This document shows positions 35,260 through 42,558 of a DNA stretch of 64,000 nt, in pieces. Made by a program: the position numbers and the translations under genes. The notes below the pieces were generated by a model that was given only the letters and a program-made list of their open reading frames with translations, made no database searches and was not told the origin of the DNA. How positions within the stretch are numbered: position 1 is the first letter of the stretch; the number at the start of each line of letters is the position of its first letter. The stretch is taken from assembly GCF_024584435.1 (NCBI RefSeq), contig NZ_CP102197.1, positions 2,046,001 through 2,110,000 on the forward strand. Direction: 5' to 3'. Source of the DNA: Schaalia odontolytica (lineage in GTDB: Bacteria; Actinomycetota; Actinomycetes; Actinomycetales; Actinomycetaceae).

Positions 35260-36135
35260 TCACAGACCTTCCTTGCTCTGAATGGGTGTTGTCTTAAGCT
35301 GTTCTAGTAGTGTCGTAACTTGCCCTGTTTTTCGCAAATGTGACAGAACAAATGATCTGAGTGGTCTAGGAACTTGAGTGATATCGGCTTGCGTAAGGCC
35401 AGGCTTACGGCTGCTTTTCAAGGTTGAAACGAAGGCGTGTGAACAGCTTTGACTCCCAAGTTCTTTAAATATATCATCGATTGCGTGTCGTATGAGCATA
35501 TTTGGAACATTTGGGATGGGAATTCCTAGACTTTTGAGGGCTGCAAATGCTTCTGGGATTGTCATTGTGCGAGAAATTGCGACTGGGTCTATCAACTCCC
35601 AGTTAGTGGTTGCTTCTCGCACTGTCTGGAGAGTGTAGTCGCGCGATAGCGTTATAATGCCGAGGTGCTTGGGTAGGTCGCGCTCGAGGCTTAGGAGTCG
35701 CGTTGTGGAGGCTACAACATATGTTTGTTCGAAGACCTTTGAGTAGTTCTCTACCTGAGATGCTAATCGTCTGAGTGTGTCTCGTTCTGACTTGATTTCG
35801 TAGACTGTGGAAGTCCCGTTGAGCACCACGAGGTCTGCGAGTGACGATCCGACGCGGAACTCCTGGATTGGTGTGGCTGTGTTTATCGAATGTTTGCCGA
35901 CGACAACCTTGTCAATGATCGCATTTCTGTAGACGTAATCAGTTCTGTTACCTTCTCGTCGCAAGATGCTGTAGGTCTTGTTGATTGTTTCCGAAAGGGG
36001 ACAGCTGGGAGATAAGCGCAGTTCGATTTGCAGTGCTTCGATCAGGCTTTCTTGTGCGTCTGTTGCGCCATCAGATAGGAGTGATTTGAGCGTCGAAGGG
36101 GTGAAGAGCGTGGCTGCCATGTTTGCGACGTTCAT
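35260..36135 (-). CDS. sce7726-like protein, probable PD-(D/E)XK-type nuclease
   Basis: A 291-residue protein, first of three cotranscribed genes. The middle has RVGSSLADLVVLNGTSTVYE followed by IKSERDTLRRLASQVENY. The D...E-x-K arrangement (ADLVVL then YEIK) fits a PD-(D/E)XK nuclease fold and matches the sce7726 family. The C-terminal half is helical (FKELGSQSCSHAFVSTLK). GAGAGGAGG lies 8 nt before the ATG at 36135. It is AT-rich and without similarity to the surrounding core genes. The cellular target is unknown. Confidence 0.7.
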   Translation of the reverse strand: MNVANMAATLFTPSTLKSLLSDGATDAQESLIEALQIELRLSPSCPLSETINKTYSILRREGNRTDYVYRNAIIDKVVVGKHSINTATPIQEFRVGSSLADLVVLNGTSTVYEIKSERDTLRRLASQVENYSKVFEQTYVVASTTRLLSLERDLPKHLGIITLSRDYTLQTVREATTNWELIDPVAISRTMTIPEAFAALKSLGIPIPNVPNMLIRHAIDDIFKELGSQSCSHAFVSTLKSSRKPGLTQADITQVPRPLRSFVLSHLRKTGQVTTLLEQLKTTPIQSKEGL

Positions 36136-36229
36136 GGATCTGCCTCCTCTCTGCGTGTACTAGGACTAGGTTAGCAATCTAGGAGTCTGTTTGTGGTGTT
36201 ACGCGTGGTGATTGGTGCGGCGTCTGAAA

Positions 36230-36316
36230 CGAGGCCGGGACCTGACCCACCCCTCACAGCGGCGAGCGAGTGGCCGGGCCCCGGCCTCGTCAGTGAATGC
36301 GTCGGATCAGGCGTCG
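36230..36316. repeat. Right direct repeat; uracil permease terminator and stop codon
   Basis: The right copy of the repeat that bounds the AT-rich cassette. It contains the hairpin CGAGGCCGGG/CCCGGCCTCG downstream of the uracil permease gene and runs through that gene's stop codon (36307-36309). This copy is presumably the native one. Confidence 0.9.
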
Positions 36317-37680
36317 GCCTGCGTCGCCGGAGCGCGGTGGCGCGTCGAGTACGCCTCGCCCTCGAGCTCCGAACCCGACGGCGCGGACGCGGGCGACGCC
36401 GCCTCCAGGTTCGTGCCGCGCAGCTTCGAGATCAGGCGCATGCCGTGATAGATGAGCAGCGCCGCCGCGGTGCCCAGCGCGATGCCGCCGAAGGTCATGT
36501 CGCCGATGACCCACGTGAAGTTCGCGATCGCGACGATCAGGGAGACCGCGGCGGTGTTCAGGTTCACCGGGTTAGAGAAGTCGACGCGGTTCTGCACCCA
36601 GATGCGAACACCCAGCATGCCGATCATGCCGTACAGGACCGTGCCCGCGCCGCCGAGGGCGGCGTGGGGGATCGCCTCGATGAGGGCACCGAACTTTGGC
36701 AGCATCGACAGGGCGAACGCGACGCACGCCGCGATCACGTAGGCAGCCGTCGAGTAGACGCGGGTCGCCGCCATGACGCCGATGTTCTCGGCGTAGGTCG
36801 TCGTGCCCGAGCCGCCGCCGCTGCCGGCCAGCATCGTGGATAGGCCGTCCGCCATGAGCGCGCGGCCGGTGACGTCGTCCAGGTTCTCGCCCGTCATGGC
36901 GGACACGGACTTCACGTGGCCGACGTTCTCGGCGACCAGAACGAACACGACCGGCAGGAACAGGCCGAGGGTCGAGAGGGAGAAGGCGGGGGCGTGGAAC
37001 TCGGGGAAACCAAACCAGGCGGCCTTGCCGACGCCGGAGAAGTTGACCTCACCCTGGATGATCGCGGCCACGTAGCCGATCAGAACGCCGATGAGGATCG
37101 AGAGGCGGCCGAGAATGCCCTTGAAGAGCACCGTCACCAGGCAGATCGACACGATCGTCACGACGGCAGTGATCGGCCCCTCCTTCACCCAATCCCACGC
37201 GGCGGGAGCCAGGTTCAGGCCGATAAGCGCGACGATTGCGCCGGTCACGACCGGAGGCATCGCCGCGTCAATCCAGCGCACGCCCGCGAAGTGGACGATC
37301 AGGCCGACGAGCGTCAGCGTTGCGCCCGTGGCGATGATGCCGCCGAGCGCGTAGGAGGATCCCAGAGTGGCCGACACCGCGGTGATCGGCGCGATGAGCG
37401 CGAACGAGGAACCCAGGTACGAGGGCAGGCGGCCGGCCGTGATCAGGAAGAACAGCAGGGTGCCGATCGCGGTGAAAAAAAGCGTTGTTGACGGGGGGAA
37501 ACCTGTCAACAACGGAACGAGGAAGGTCGCGCCACACATCGCGACCACGTGCTGGGCGCCAATGCCGATGGTGCGCGGCCACGAGAGCCTCTCGCCGGGT
37601 AGGACGACGTCGCCGGGATTAATGGATGTGCCGTTGCCGTGAAGTTTCCAACGGAACAGCGAGGTCTTCGTTTCGCTCAT
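36307..37680 (-). CDS. uraA: Uracil/xanthine permease (NCS2 family, UraA-like)
   Basis: A 457-residue nucleobase transporter with about 14 helices. Recognisable parts are GIGAQHVVAMCGATFLVPLL at the first helix, LPSYLGSSFALIAPI, FLPVVFVLVAENVGHVKSV with the conserved VAENxGH motif, and the late GSGGGSGTTTYAENIGVMAATRV signature. These fit uracil-type NCS2 permeases. I start at the ATG at 37680; the open frame upstream to 38427 reads through the divergent gene and is rejected. Upp at 46 kb would trap the imported uracil. Its 3' end is the site where the foreign cassette is attached. Confidence 0.92.
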   Translation of the reverse strand: MSETKTSLFRWKLHGNGTSINPGDVVLPGERLSWPRTIGIGAQHVVAMCGATFLVPLLTGFPPSTTLFFTAIGTLLFFLITAGRLPSYLGSSFALIAPITAVSATLGSSYALGGIIATGATLTLVGLIVHFAGVRWIDAAMPPVVTGAIVALIGLNLAPAAWDWVKEGPITAVVTIVSICLVTVLFKGILGRLSILIGVLIGYVAAIIQGEVNFSGVGKAAWFGFPEFHAPAFSLSTLGLFLPVVFVLVAENVGHVKSVSAMTGENLDDVTGRALMADGLSTMLAGSGGGSGTTTYAENIGVMAATRVYSTAAYVIAACVAFALSMLPKFGALIEAIPHAALGGAGTVLYGMIGMLGVRIWVQNRVDFSNPVNLNTAAVSLIVAIANFTWVIGDMTFGGIALGTAAALLIYHGMRLISKLRGTNLEAASPASAPSGSELEGEAYSTRHRAPATQADA

Positions 37681-37827
37681 AAGCGTCAAAATCCGATCAG
37701 TTGATGGGCGTGATTGGCCGTACCGGTCGGAACACCAGGGTAGCGCGTCCGGGCGAGGGAGCGGCGTCTTCGCCACGCGAAAAACGCACTTACGTACAAA
37801 GTGTGGTGGATGCCCCTTTCGCTGTGG

Positions 37828-37833
37828 GATAGT
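37828..37833 (+). promoter_or_regulatory. -10 element of leaderless DUF4190 gene
   Basis: GATAGT ends 6 nt before the ATG at 37840; no ribosome site is visible. Confidence 0.4.
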
Positions 37834-37839
37834 TGGGGC

Positions 37840-38304
37840 ATGAGTGTGCCCGCGCCAAACCTCGCCCCCGCGCCCGGCGGCGCCCCGTCGGGCGGCCCGG
37901 CGGCCTATCCCGCCACCTCCGGCTTCGTGGATCCGGGCGACCCATACTCCGGCGTAGCCCGTGACCGCTTCGGGTACGCGCCCGTTGCTCCCTCCGCCCC
38001 GGCCGCCGCCGAGAGTGCCTTCTTTCCGGGAACCGAATACGTCGACGTGGGTGCCATCTTCTCCGGGGGTCGCTACAACTCTCCCGATCCGATCACCAAT
38101 CCGATCGCGAAGGTGGCGCTGTGGCTCGCCGTCGCCGGCGTGTTCCTCATTCCCATCCCGGTCAGCGTTGTCCTGGCGATCATCGGCCTCGTGCGCGCCC
38201 AGGACCTTCCGGATCGGATTGGCACCCACGAGGCGGTCGCGGCCCTGATCTTTGATGGGATACTCGTCGCCGTCGTGGGGATCATCTACGCCCTCGGCCT
38301 GTGA
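37840..38304 (+). CDS. DUF4190-like membrane protein
   Basis: A 154-residue protein. The first 90 residues are Pro/Ala/Gly-rich and probably disordered, followed by two hydrophobic helices: KVALWLAVAGVFLIPIPVSVVLAIIG and AVAALIFDGILVAVVGIIYALG. The short GLVRAQDLPDRIGTHEAV between them is typical of DUF4190-type proteins of actinobacteria. The function is unknown. It is divergent from the uracil permease. Confidence 0.7.
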   Translation: MSVPAPNLAPAPGGAPSGGPAAYPATSGFVDPGDPYSGVARDRFGYAPVAPSAPAAAESAFFPGTEYVDVGAIFSGGRYNSPDPITNPIAKVALWLAVAGVFLIPIPVSVVLAIIGLVRAQDLPDRIGTHEAVAALIFDGILVAVVGIIYALGL

Positions 38305-38373
38305 CCTGCCCCATTGGGTTGGATTGGCGCGCGGGATGCGTCGTCGCTTATGATTGACGGGCACAGTGTGCAC

Positions 38374-38461
38374 GGAGGATTCGCCTAGTGGCCTATGGCG
38401 CACGCTTGGAAAGCGTGTTGGGTGCAAGCCCTCGGGGGTTCGAATCCCCCATCCTCCGCCA
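38374..38461 (+). tRNA. tRNA-Ser (GGA)
   Basis: GGAGGAT at 38374-38380 pairs with ATCCTCC at 38451-38457, followed by G and an encoded CCA. The anticodon stem CACGC/GCGTG encloses TTGGAAA, giving anticodon GGA at 38408-38410. A long variable arm and a standard T-loop (GGTTCGAATCC) are present, as expected for a serine tRNA. Confidence 0.95.
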
Positions 38462-38466
38462 CGTCA

Positions 38467-38500
38467 CCCCGGGACCTCTTGAGGTTCCGGGGTTTTCTTT
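38467..38500 (+). terminator. Intrinsic terminator of tRNA-Ser
   Basis: CCCCGGGACCTC pairs with GAGGTTCCGGGG (one wobble) and is followed by TTTTCTTT, an intrinsic terminator 6 bp after the tRNA. Confidence 0.85.
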
Positions 38501-38566
38501 GTGTTTGCAGGGAAAAGTCGGCTCGGTCTCGTGGCGAGCTGGCGCGATCCGTGCCTCGTTCGCGGC

Positions 38567-39130
38567 CTAGACCCCGAGGCCCTCGATGATCTCCGCGCCC
38601 GGAAGAGACGCCAGGACCTCGCCCGTCACGAAGAGCTTGGAGCGGCGTAGGCCGGAGCCGATGCAGTTCCAACCGGAGGCGCACGCGGAGTCGATGAGGA
38701 GCCTCCACGAGGCGGGCACCCCGACCGGGGTGATGCCGCCGTACTCCATGCCCGAGGCCTCGACCGCGCGCTGCTGTGGCCAGAAGCTTGCCTTGCGAAC
38801 GTCCAGAAGCTTCTTGACGACGTGGTTGACGTCGGCGTTGGTCGTCGCGCGCACGACGCACGCGGCGATCCTCTCCTCTCCAGAACGCTTGCCTGCGACC
38901 AGGATGCAGTTTGACGAGAGTGACAACTCCATGCCGAACGCCTTCGTCATCTCCTCTGTGTCCGCAAGGCTGGGATCGATGGCGGCAACCAGGGCGGACG
39001 AAACGGTTGCGACCCCCCGCTCGGTGAGGGCGGATAGCGCCTGTGCGACAGGGGGAGCGAGGAGTTCCGGGTGGTCCAGTGCTGGACGTGGCTCCAGCGA
39101 GCCGACGCCGGGGATGGTGAGAGTGCTCAT
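38567..39130 (-). CDS. YbaK/aminoacyl-tRNA deacylase family protein
   Basis: A 187-residue YbaK/ProX-like protein that may hydrolyse mischarged tRNA. Family features are SSNCILVAGKRSGEERIAAC, the conserved lysine region DVNHVVKKLLDVRKASF and the GMEYGGITPVGVP loop. The C-terminus CIGSGLRRSKLFVTGEVL is typical. The ATG at 39130 is preceded by TACCCT at 6 nt, suggesting a leaderless mRNA. The 39-codon upstream extension is rejected. The specific tRNA is not known. Confidence 0.85.
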   Translation of the reverse strand: MSTLTIPGVGSLEPRPALDHPELLAPPVAQALSALTERGVATVSSALVAAIDPSLADTEEMTKAFGMELSLSSNCILVAGKRSGEERIAACVVRATTNADVNHVVKKLLDVRKASFWPQQRAVEASGMEYGGITPVGVPASWRLLIDSACASGWNCIGSGLRRSKLFVTGEVLASLPGAEIIEGLGV

Positions 39131-39136
39131 GCTCTC

Positions 39137-39142
39137 AGGGTA
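39137..39142 (-). promoter_or_regulatory. -10 element of leaderless ybaK-like gene
   Basis: TACCCT on the minus strand ends 6 nt before the ATG at 39130. Confidence 0.45.
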
Positions 39143-39323
39143 GATGTCGTTCGGTGGGTGGGAGAGAGCTGGTCGATGGGTAGACGCGTGTAACGGATGC
39201 GGCGGCGTTGCCTGCGGGTGGCTGTAGCCGAGTGGAGCGTCCCACATGGTGGGGACCGACGTGCTGGCGTTGCCCGCGGGCGGCTGAGAGGCCTGGCCGC
39301 TGCGCGTGAGAGCGGGAAGCGTG

Positions 39324-39329
39324 TATGCT
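39324..39329 (+). promoter_or_regulatory. -10 element of the SRP RNA gene
   Basis: TATGCT lies 7 nt before the predicted 5' end of the SRP RNA at 39337. No clear -35 is visible. Confidence 0.5.
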
Positions 39330-39336
39330 GGGTTTC

Positions 39337-39423
39337 GGTCCTCCGCGTGACGGTATCATCCGAACCTCCCCAGGGCAGGAATGCAGCAAGGATAAGGGTG
39401 CGCTGCCGGGTGCGCGGAGGATC
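39337..39423 (+). ncRNA. ffs: Signal recognition particle RNA (small, 4.5S-type)
   Basis: The ends pair (GTCCTCCGCG with CGCGGAGGAT), forming one long hairpin. The apical part contains CAGGGCAGGAATGCAGCAAG, matching the conserved domain IV internal loops and GGAA tetraloop bound by Ffh. Length, about 87 nt, fits bacterial small SRP RNA. Boundaries are approximate. Confidence 0.88.
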
Positions 39424-39547
39424 TCCGTATATGCTTCTCGGTCCTGGTCGAGAGCGAGACGCACCCCTTCTAAGTGGTTCACGTCACGCCGTTTGATTTT
39501 GTGTCTCGTCGCAGAGCGTGTAAGCTTGTACCCAGCCAAACGGCGTT

Positions 39548-39620
39548 GCGCCCGTAGCTCAATGGATAGAGCATCTGATTACGGTTCAGAAGGTTGGGGG
39601 TTCGAGTCCCTTCGGGCGCG
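39548..39620 (+). tRNA. tRNA-Arg (ACG)
   Basis: GCGCCCG at 39548-39554 pairs with CGGGCGC at 39613-39619. The anticodon stem TCTGA/TCAGA encloses TTACGGT, giving anticodon ACG at 39581-39583, whose A34 is the target of TadA (encoded at 46.9 kb). The T-loop is normal. No CCA is encoded. Confidence 0.95.
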
Positions 39621-39672
39621 CAGCGGCCCCCCTCGGTGCGATCCACCGGTGGGGGTTCTGCATTTGTGGACA

Positions 39673-39694
39673 GCACCCCTGCAGGGGTGCTTTT
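39673..39694 (+). terminator. Intrinsic terminator of tRNA-Arg
   Basis: GCACCCC-TGCA-GGGGTGC followed by TTTT, about 50 bp after the tRNA. Confidence 0.8.
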
Positions 39695-39840
39695 CCATTG
39701 CCCGCCCGGCGCTTGCCGTCGTGCCCCGCCTGCTCGGTCCTGCCGCGTTCGACGCCGGTGCGCTGTCACATTCCGCGCCGGTGGGCGGGCTGGCGAAGCG
39801 GGCTGGTTGATGCGAGCGACGCGGAAGTCATCCACGTAGG

Positions 39841-40300
39841 TGAAACCGGAAGCGCCCCTGCCTTCCGAAATTACCCCTCAAACGGCGCGTGCCCTGCAGC
39901 GGGGGTGGTCTGGGTTTCAGCAGGGGGCGTGCGTGAAACCCGGGCCGCCCGTGCCTGTTTCATGGCGCCTGAGATGGGGAGTTTTGGCGAAGCGGGGGTG
40001 GTTTGGGTTTCAGCGGGGGCGCGGGTTGAAACCTGGGCCGCCCCTGTGTGGGTTGTTGTGGGCGTGTGTGAAACCGGAGGCGCCCCTGTCTTCTGAAATT
40101 GCCCTTCAGGCGGTGCGTATCTTGCAGCGGGGGTGGTCTGGGTTTCAGCGGGGGCGCGGGTTGAAACCTGGCCCGCCCCTGTGTGGGTTGTTGTGGGCGT
40201 GTGTGAAACCTGGGCCTCCCCTGTGTGGGTTGTTGCGGGAGTGTGTGAAACCTGGGCCTCCCGTGCCTGTTTCATGGCGCCTGGGATGGGGAGTTTTGGC
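39841..40300. repeat. Mosaic tandem array of 93-bp and 42-bp units
   Basis: TGAAACC begins units at 39841, 39934, 40027, 40069, 40162, 40204 and 40246, giving lengths 93, 93, 42, 93, 42, 42 and a last partial unit. Long units contain GGTCTGGGTTTCAG, which pairs with the TGAAACC of the next unit to form 7-8-bp hairpins. Short units carry CCCCTGTGTGGGTTGTTG. Both unit lengths are multiples of three, so open frames persist on both strands. I see no start, signal or domain that makes either a convincing gene. The rest of the gap (39695-39840 and 40300-40434) shows nothing further. Confidence 0.8.
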
Positions 40301-40434
40301 GAAGCAGGGGTGGTCTGGGTTTCAGCGGGCGCGGGCGCACCGCAGCCAGGGTGGTCTGGGTTTCGCGGGCTTCACCAACCGCGCCTTCCGTCCGAGCCAA
40401 CCGCGCCCCCCGGTCGCTCACGGCTCCACCCGGA

Positions 40435-41358
40435 TCAGGCCTGCCGCCCGATGGGCGGAGTCACCACCCACGGGTCGGTGGGCAGGGCGCGCAGACCCTC
40501 GATCCCCAGCGCCCGCGCGATGTCACTCGCGCGCCGGGCGCCCGAGACGCCCAGAGACTCGCCGATGAAGGCGACGACATCCGAGGCGGACCACCCCAGG
40601 TCTCGCAGGTCGCGCAGAGTCACCGCCCCGTCACGCTTGGCCAGGCGAGCACCCGAGCGGGAGAGCGCGAGGGGAACGTGTGCGTACGTCGGCACGGGGG
40701 CACCCAGCAGGTGGGCCAGCTGTGCCTGAGCCGGCGCCTGGGAGAGCAGGTCGCAGCCTCGCACAACCTGATCGACGCCCTGGAAGGCGTCGTCCACCAC
40801 GGCCGCCAGGTTGTAGGCGGGAACCCCGTCGGCGCGGCGAACGACGAAGTGGTCGACCGGCCCCGTGTAGTCGCCGTAAAGCTCATCGGTGACGGTCCAG
40901 GTCGGGCAGGGGGCAGCCAGGCGCAGCGCGGGTGCGCGACCGAGGGCCGCCAACGCCTCGCGCCGGGCGCGGCGTTCCTCCTCGCTCAGGGACAGGCATG
41001 TCCCCGGGTAGTGGCCGGGCGGTACGTGAGGCGCCGAGGCCGCCTCGCGGATGTCGCGACGGGAGCAGTAGCACTCGAAGAGCAGGCCGCGCGCGGCCAG
41101 CTCCTCCAGGGCGGCCTCGTGAGCGTCGGCCCGCGTCGTCTGCACGAGCGGGTCCCCGTCCCAGTCGATTCCGATGGCCTCCAGGTCGGCTATCTGCCGG
41201 TCGGCGGAACCCGCGCGCGCCCGATCAATGTCTTCGATGCGCAGGACGAAGCGGCGTCCGCTCACGCGCGCCCACGCCCAGGCCAGGATGGCGGTACGCA
41301 GATTGCCCAGGTGAAAATCGCCCGTCGGGGAGGGCGCGAAGCGTCCGGTATTCGTCAT
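40435..41358 (-). CDS. gluQ: Glutamyl-Q tRNA(Asp) synthetase
   Basis: A 307-residue truncated glutamyl-tRNA-synthetase-like enzyme that attaches glutamate to queuosine in tRNA-Asp. The HIGH-type signature is RFAPSPTGDFHLGNLRTA. Zinc-ligand cysteines lie in ECYCSRRDIR and YPGTC, which are diagnostic of GluQRS. The KMSKS-type motif is LAKRDGAVTL. The tRNA anticodon-binding domain is absent, as expected. The ATG at 41358 directly precedes the catalytic core; longer frames overlap the divergent crcB. TACACT lies 7 nt upstream. Confidence 0.92.
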   Translation of the reverse strand: MTNTGRFAPSPTGDFHLGNLRTAILAWAWARVSGRRFVLRIEDIDRARAGSADRQIADLEAIGIDWDGDPLVQTTRADAHEAALEELAARGLLFECYCSRRDIREAASAPHVPPGHYPGTCLSLSEEERRARREALAALGRAPALRLAAPCPTWTVTDELYGDYTGPVDHFVVRRADGVPAYNLAAVVDDAFQGVDQVVRGCDLLSQAPAQAQLAHLLGAPVPTYAHVPLALSRSGARLAKRDGAVTLRDLRDLGWSASDVVAFIGESLGVSGARRASDIARALGIEGLRALPTDPWVVTPPIGRQA

Positions 41359-41407
41359 GCCTGCCAGTGTAGGAGCCCCGCATCCCAGAAGTCGCTCGCC
41401 CAGGGCG

Positions 41408-41413
41408 TACAGT
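41408..41413 (+). promoter_or_regulatory. -10 element of leaderless crcB pair
   Basis: TACAGT ends 6 nt before the ATG at 41420. No fluoride-riboswitch-like sequence fits in the 60 bp to the divergent gene. Confidence 0.45.
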
Positions 41414-41419
41414 GGCGCC

Positions 41420-41887
41420 ATGAGACGCACACGGATACCCGACTCTGTCGTGGTCGGAGCGGGCGGGGTCGCGGGTAGCGCCGCCCGCGCCGCGTTGGAC
41501 CAGGTCGCGGCCATGTACCCGGCGCGAGGCCTTTTTCTTCCGTGGTCGACGCTGGCGGTCAACGCGCTGGGCGCGTTTGGCCTGGGGCTGCTCGGCGCGT
41601 GGGTCGCGGGCAGGATCGCGAGCGGAGCGGGGGATCCGTCGTCGCTGCGCCGCCTCAGGCTCCTGGCCGGAACGGGCTTCGCCGGGGCGTTTACCACCTA
41701 CGGAACCTACATCATCGCCTCGGTGGGCTACGCCTCTCTCAACGGAGTCGCCGAGGCCGTCGCACAGTCCCTGGGCCTGCTGGTCCTGGGCGGGGCGTGC
41801 GCGTGGGCGGGCACGGAGGTTGGGCAACGGCTGGGCGATACCGGGCGCGCGGCAGCTGCACGGAGGGCAGGGGGCGATCAAGCGTGA
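41420..41887 (+). CDS. crcB: Fluoride exporter CrcB/FEX (first subunit)
   Basis: A 155-residue four-helix protein of the Fluc fluoride channel family. Conserved parts are GGVAGSAARAAL, the PWSTLAVNALGAFGLGLL segment with the key Asn, and GFAGAFTTYGTYI with the conserved phenylalanine/threonine patch. A hydrophilic C-terminal tail is longer than usual. Paired genes like this form a heterodimer of antiparallel subunits in many Gram-positives. It overlaps the second crcB gene. Confidence 0.9.
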   Translation: MRRTRIPDSVVVGAGGVAGSAARAALDQVAAMYPARGLFLPWSTLAVNALGAFGLGLLGAWVAGRIASGAGDPSSLRRLRLLAGTGFAGAFTTYGTYIIASVGYASLNGVAEAVAQSLGLLVLGGACAWAGTEVGQRLGDTGRAAAARRAGGDQA

Positions 41888-42255
41888 ACGCCGCCGTGTA
41901 CGCGGCCGTCGCCCTGGCGGGAGGCGCGGGGGCGTGCGCGAGGTTCTGGCTGGACCGCGCGACGCAGCGGGGCCTGTCGGCCTGGGGTGATCCGGCGGCA
42001 GGGCGCCTGGGAATACTGGTCGTCAACGTCCTGGGTTGCTTCCTCGCCGGGGTGGCCACCCAGGCGGTGCCCGCCGAGATAATGCCGATCGTGTCAACGG
42101 GGTTCCTGGGCGGCTTCACGACGTTCTCAACCGCCGTCGTGGACTCGGTCACCCTGTGGGCGGACGGCTTCCGGGGGCGTAGCCTGGCGCTCGCGTTCGG
42201 CACCTGGGCGGCATCGTGGGCGGCCGCCGTGGCGGGCATCGCCCTCGCTGGGTGA
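41884..42255 (+). CDS. crcB: Fluoride exporter CrcB/FEX (second subunit)
   Basis: A 123-residue four-helix Fluc-family protein. It shows GGAGACARFWLDRA, the NVLGCFLAGVA segment with the key Asn and GFLGGFTTFSTAVVD. The start is a GTG overlapping the stop of the first crcB gene as GTGA, so the two subunits are made together. It protects the cell from fluoride by passive export. Confidence 0.92.
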   Translation: MNAAVYAAVALAGGAGACARFWLDRATQRGLSAWGDPAAGRLGILVVNVLGCFLAGVATQAVPAEIMPIVSTGFLGGFTTFSTAVVDSVTLWADGFRGRSLALAFGTWAASWAAAVAGIALAG

Positions 42256-42360
42256 GCGGGGCCTCGGCCGTGCGTCGCGCGTGGGACTGCCTCGGTGAGC
42301 GGAGCCTCGGCCGGGGAACAGCTGGGCGAGCGCGGCGTTGGGTGAGCGGGGCTGGGGTGC
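42251..42360. repeat. Three degenerate direct repeats upstream of metN
   Basis: GGTGAGCGGGGCCTCGGCCG at 42251-42270 recurs with one change at 42294-42313, and its first half (GGTGAGCGGGGC) at 42341. The first copy overlaps the crcB stop. The remaining 200 bp before metN holds no recognised riboswitch; TATGCT at 42515-42520 may be the metN -10. Confidence 0.5.
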
Positions 42361-42558
42361 GTGCGGCGCTTCGCCCGGGTTTCGATGGTGCGAGGGCGGT
42401 GTACCGACCCCGCGAATGCGCGGCGTTACGAGGTATGTGCACTGATCGGTGAGGGTTTAGCCACGATGCGGAGTTTTGTAACGGCATGCATGGCGCTCGC
42501 GTATCCGCCCCCCATATGCTGAACGTGCGGGCCGACCGGCCCAGTAACGGAGAAGCAT

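Noticed and set aside
37681..38427. N-terminal extension of the uracil permease to 706 residues
   Set aside because: The extension is antisense to the DUF4190 gene, is Arg/His/Asp-rich and has no membrane or permease character. The family start is at 37680.
39841..40300. CRISPR array
   Set aside because: The repeats are adjacent and of two unit lengths (93 and 42 bp), without unique spacers of regular size, and no cas gene is in the window.
39840..40568. Long open frames on both strands through the 93/42-bp array
   Set aside because: Both unit lengths are multiples of three, which keeps frames open automatically. Neither strand offers a domain, signal peptide or convincing ribosome site, and a repeat explains the sequence.
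41359..41419. Fluoride riboswitch before crcB
   Set aside because: The gap is 61 bp and shared with a divergent gene, and the crcB start looks leaderless, leaving no room for the aptamer.
42256..42558. SAM riboswitch upstream of metNIQ
   Set aside because: I could not find the conserved SAM-I, SAM-II or SAM-IV core in this stretch; only direct repeats and a possible -10 are visible.
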